From contig NZ_LT707064.1 of NCBI RefSeq assembly GCF_900156465.1, positions 5,037,001-5,101,000 of the forward strand: a stretch of 64,000 nucleotides of DNA, in the 5' to 3' direction. Origin of the DNA: Pseudomonas sp. 7SR1. Its GTDB lineage: Bacteria; Pseudomonadota; Gammaproteobacteria; Pseudomonadales; Pseudomonadaceae. A program made the position numbers and the translations under genes. The notes under the pieces are model-generated. The model ran no database searches and was not told where the DNA came from. It saw nothing but the letters and a program-made list of their open reading frames with translations. Positions 62,296 through 64,000 of the stretch are shown in pieces (the first letter of the stretch is position 1; each line of letters opens with the position of its first letter).

Positions 62296-63471
62296 CTATT
62301 GACGCAGCATGAATTTCAAATCGCTCGGTGCATCCATCGCCACCTTCTGCACGGTTTTACCCAGCAGGCCGGTCTTTGGATCACGCTCCAGCACCACGAT
62401 CTGGTTGCTCTTCTGATTGGCGACCAGCAGGAATCTACCGCTCGGGTCGAGGCTGAACTCCCGTGGATGGTCGCCTTCCACGGAGCGCCGCTGCAGCTCC
62501 TTGAGCGTGCCGGCCGCCGGGTCGATGGCGAACACCAGCAACTCGTTGGTGGTGCCGCGATTGCTGACGTACAGGAACTTGCCGTCCCTGGATGCATGCA
62601 GCGCCGCGGCGGCCTTCGCTGGCTGAGGCTTGCCGGCGGCCAGGTCCACCAGTTGACGCTGGGTCAGGCGCCCGTCCTGGTAGTCGAACACGGCCACTTG
62701 CGCGGACATTTCCATCGTCAGCCAGGCGTGCTTGCCATCACCGCTGAACAGCAGATGACGCGGCCCGCTGCCGGGCGGCAGCTGCACGAACGCCGGGTCG
62801 GCGGCAGTCAGGGGCAACTCGGGGTTGGCCTTGGGGTCGTAGCGGTAGACGAACACCTTGTCCGCCCCCAAGTCATTGGCGAACACATACTTGCCGTCAG
62901 GCGAAGACACCGCCGCGTGCACATGGGCCGACATCTGCCGCTCGGGGTTGACCCGGCTCGGCTGATGGCTGCTCAACTGCACGACGGGCGACAGCTTGCC
63001 GTCCGCCCCCACCGGCAATACCGCCAGGCTGCCGCCCGGATCTTCCACCACCGAATAATTGCTGACCAGCAGGTGCCGGCCATCGCCGCTGAGGCTGGAA
63101 TGGGTCGGCTCGTTGCCCAGGGACTGCACCTGGTTGATCAGGCTCAGCGCATGGCTGTCCGGGTCGATGGCGTAGCTGCTGACCTTGCCCACCGGATCCT
63201 TCTGGCCCGGCCCGTTTTCGTTGACCACGAACAGGCGGGTCATGTCGGCCGAAAGGGTCAGCCAGGAAGGGTTGTCTGTCTTGACCACCTGCAGGGGCTT
63301 GGCATCGAGCTGGCCGGTGCGGCTGTCGAACTGCAACCGATAGATGCCCTGGCTCTGGCCCGCGGTGTAGGAACCCACCAGCAACGAGTGGCGCTCATCG
63401 GTACTCGCCTGGACGCCCATGGCGCCAACACTGCTAGCCATCAGCAATGGCCAGAGACTACGCATCTTCAT
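62296..63471 (-). CDS. Periplasmic lactonase-family beta-propeller (YbhE/Pgl-like)
   Basis: The 391-residue protein has a signal peptide (MKMRSLWPLLMASSVGAMGVQA) and a seven-bladed propeller of the 6-phosphogluconolactonase type. Family blocks are VGSYTAGQSQGIYRLQFD, NPSWLTLSADMTRLFVVNE, HVHAAVSSPDGKYVFANDLGADKVFVYRYD and GPRHLLFSGDGKHAWLTMEMS, with GDHPREFSLDPSGRFLLVANQKSN towards the end. The signal peptide argues against a cytosolic pentose-phosphate role. ATG 63471 is chosen with GAGGA 8 nt upstream; it overlaps the preceding gene by 14 nt. Confidence 0.87.
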   Translation of the reverse strand: MKMRSLWPLLMASSVGAMGVQASTDERHSLLVGSYTAGQSQGIYRLQFDSRTGQLDAKPLQVVKTDNPSWLTLSADMTRLFVVNENGPGQKDPVGKVSSYAIDPDSHALSLINQVQSLGNEPTHSSLSGDGRHLLVSNYSVVEDPGGSLAVLPVGADGKLSPVVQLSSHQPSRVNPERQMSAHVHAAVSSPDGKYVFANDLGADKVFVYRYDPKANPELPLTAADPAFVQLPPGSGPRHLLFSGDGKHAWLTMEMSAQVAVFDYQDGRLTQRQLVDLAAGKPQPAKAAAALHASRDGKFLYVSNRGTTNELLVFAIDPAAGTLKELQRRSVEGDHPREFSLDPSGRFLLVANQKSNQIVVLERDPKTGLLGKTVQKVAMDAPSDLKFMLRQ

Positions 63472-63754
63472 ATTCGTCATCCTCGTCGTCGTGGCCGCTG
63501 GTGGCTTGCACGCACTCCAGATGGTGATCGCCCGAGTCGCTGCTGATGATCCAGTGCTTCGAGGCGTGATCGAAGGTCGCGGCCCGCATTTGCGTCGCGG
63601 TGAAACGCCAATGCTCGAGCGTGCGACCGTTCATGCACTCGACGTGCAGCTGGTCCTGCTCATCGAGGAAAAAATCGAACGCGTGCAGCCCATCGATGAT
63701 CAGCATGTCGCATTTATCGAGGGCTTGCAGCAGGGGGGCGGTTACGGCAGTCAT
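63458..63754 (-). CDS. Small acidic hypothetical protein (possibly DUF5629)
   Basis: The 98-residue soluble protein begins MTAVTAPLLQALDKCDMLIIDGLHAFDFFLDEQDQLHVECMNGRTLEHWRFTATQM and ends in an acidic tail (GHDDEDDEYEDA). It resembles a small Pseudomonas family that I recall as DUF5629, with low certainty. The ATG at 63754 gives this N-terminus; no strong ribosome site is seen. It overlaps the lactonase gene start and is probably co-transcribed with it. Confidence 0.75.
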   Translation of the reverse strand: MTAVTAPLLQALDKCDMLIIDGLHAFDFFLDEQDQLHVECMNGRTLEHWRFTATQMRAATFDHASKHWIISSDSGDHHLECVQATSGHDDEDDEYEDA

Positions 63755-63851
63755 GGTGATCAGTCGGTCGTTGGGAAAGCAGCCATGATAACCCAATGTG
63801 TCAGTGGACCTTGGGCCATCACTTCAAAAGCAATGTCGACCGGACAATGGC

Positions 63852-63949
63852 CCGCGCGAGCAAGCTCGCTCCCACACCGGATCTTTTGTGAACACAGGAT
63901 GTGTATTCACTGGAATCCTGATGGTGGGAGCGAGCTAGCTCGCGATGGC
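63852..63949. repeat. Inverted pair of REP elements (REPIN) near the right edge
   Basis: GCGCGAGCAAGCTCGC...CCCACA (63852-63876) faces TGGTGGGAGCGAGC...CTCGCGATGGC (63922-63949), between the hypothetical gene and the window end. Confidence 0.85.
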
Positions 63950-63965
63950 AGCCGTCCATCAAACC

Positions 63966-64000
63966 TCAATGCAACTGCCCCACCACACTCCTCAGAGCGC
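63966..64000 (-). CDS. Possible C-terminus of a leftward gene cut by the window edge
   Basis: The minus-strand frame reads ...ALRSVVGQLH and a TGA at 63968-63966, directly after a REPIN. REP elements usually sit outside genes, so a coding end here is plausible. The peptide is too short to name; some chemoreceptors end in similar residues. Confidence 0.3.
   Translation of the reverse strand, partial: ALRSVVGQLH

Overview
This window looks like chromosomal DNA from a fluorescent Pseudomonas, probably the P. fluorescens complex. The base composition is GC-rich. The REP-type palindromes (core GCGAGCAAGCTCGC next to TCCCACA) are of the kind common in that group. Several loci have typical Pseudomonas organisation: narXL divergent from narK1K2GHJ, ptxS-kguEKTD, a Vre-like cell-surface-signalling locus, and a 180-kDa-class NAD-glutamate dehydrogenase. 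No tRNA, rRNA, IS element, prophage or CRISPR array was seen. Almost all of the sequence reads as core or soft-core genome.

Layout. 1-11,065: anaerobic nitrate respiration. The structural operon narK1-narK2-narG-narH-narJ (cut by the left edge) runs leftward. It diverges from the sensor/regulator pair narX-narL. The shared ~300-bp control region carries recognisable ANR, NarL and IHF sites. 11,246-14,400: a three-gene operon (circularly permuted ATP-grasp, alpha-E, transglutaminase-like) of poorly understood peptide-ligase type. 15,038-20,230: a membrane acyltransferase, a Fur-box-preceded TonB siderophore receptor, and an MCP whose sensory part is C-terminal. 20,501-25,040: cstA with its small partner gene, divergent from a sensor kinase/LuxR-type regulator pair. 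25,126-30,483: a VOC protein/LysR pair, a periplasmic cyclohexadienyl dehydratase (PheC-like), and a TRAP transporter operon.

30,983-34,353: the most unusual stretch. A secreted protein is built from eight 13-residue repeats. It converges on a cell-surface-signalling operon whose 'receptor' has only an STN domain plus a TonB-like C-terminus and no beta-barrel (VreA type), followed by an ECF sigma factor and a FecR-type anti-sigma factor. A possible Pho box lies upstream. 34,393-37,523: a MocR regulator divergent from an AhpD-like gene, then a monooxygenase-like protein and a periplasmic cupin. 37,624-42,492: gdhB. 43,502-48,867: the 2-ketogluconate regulon with two perfect PtxS operators. 49,142-55,979: a complete six-gene MoxR/Bat operon linked by start/stop overlaps. 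56,183-61,661: sbcD-sbcC-GST. The right end holds two very small exported proteins, a periplasmic lactonase-like beta-propeller and a small hypothetical gene.

The carbon-uptake genes (CstA, TRAP, KguT) show features consistent with catabolite control. Hfq/Crc-type A-rich motifs sit just upstream of the dctP-like gene and of kguT. Very long open frames lie antisense to narG and gdhB; I treat them as GC-skew shadows.
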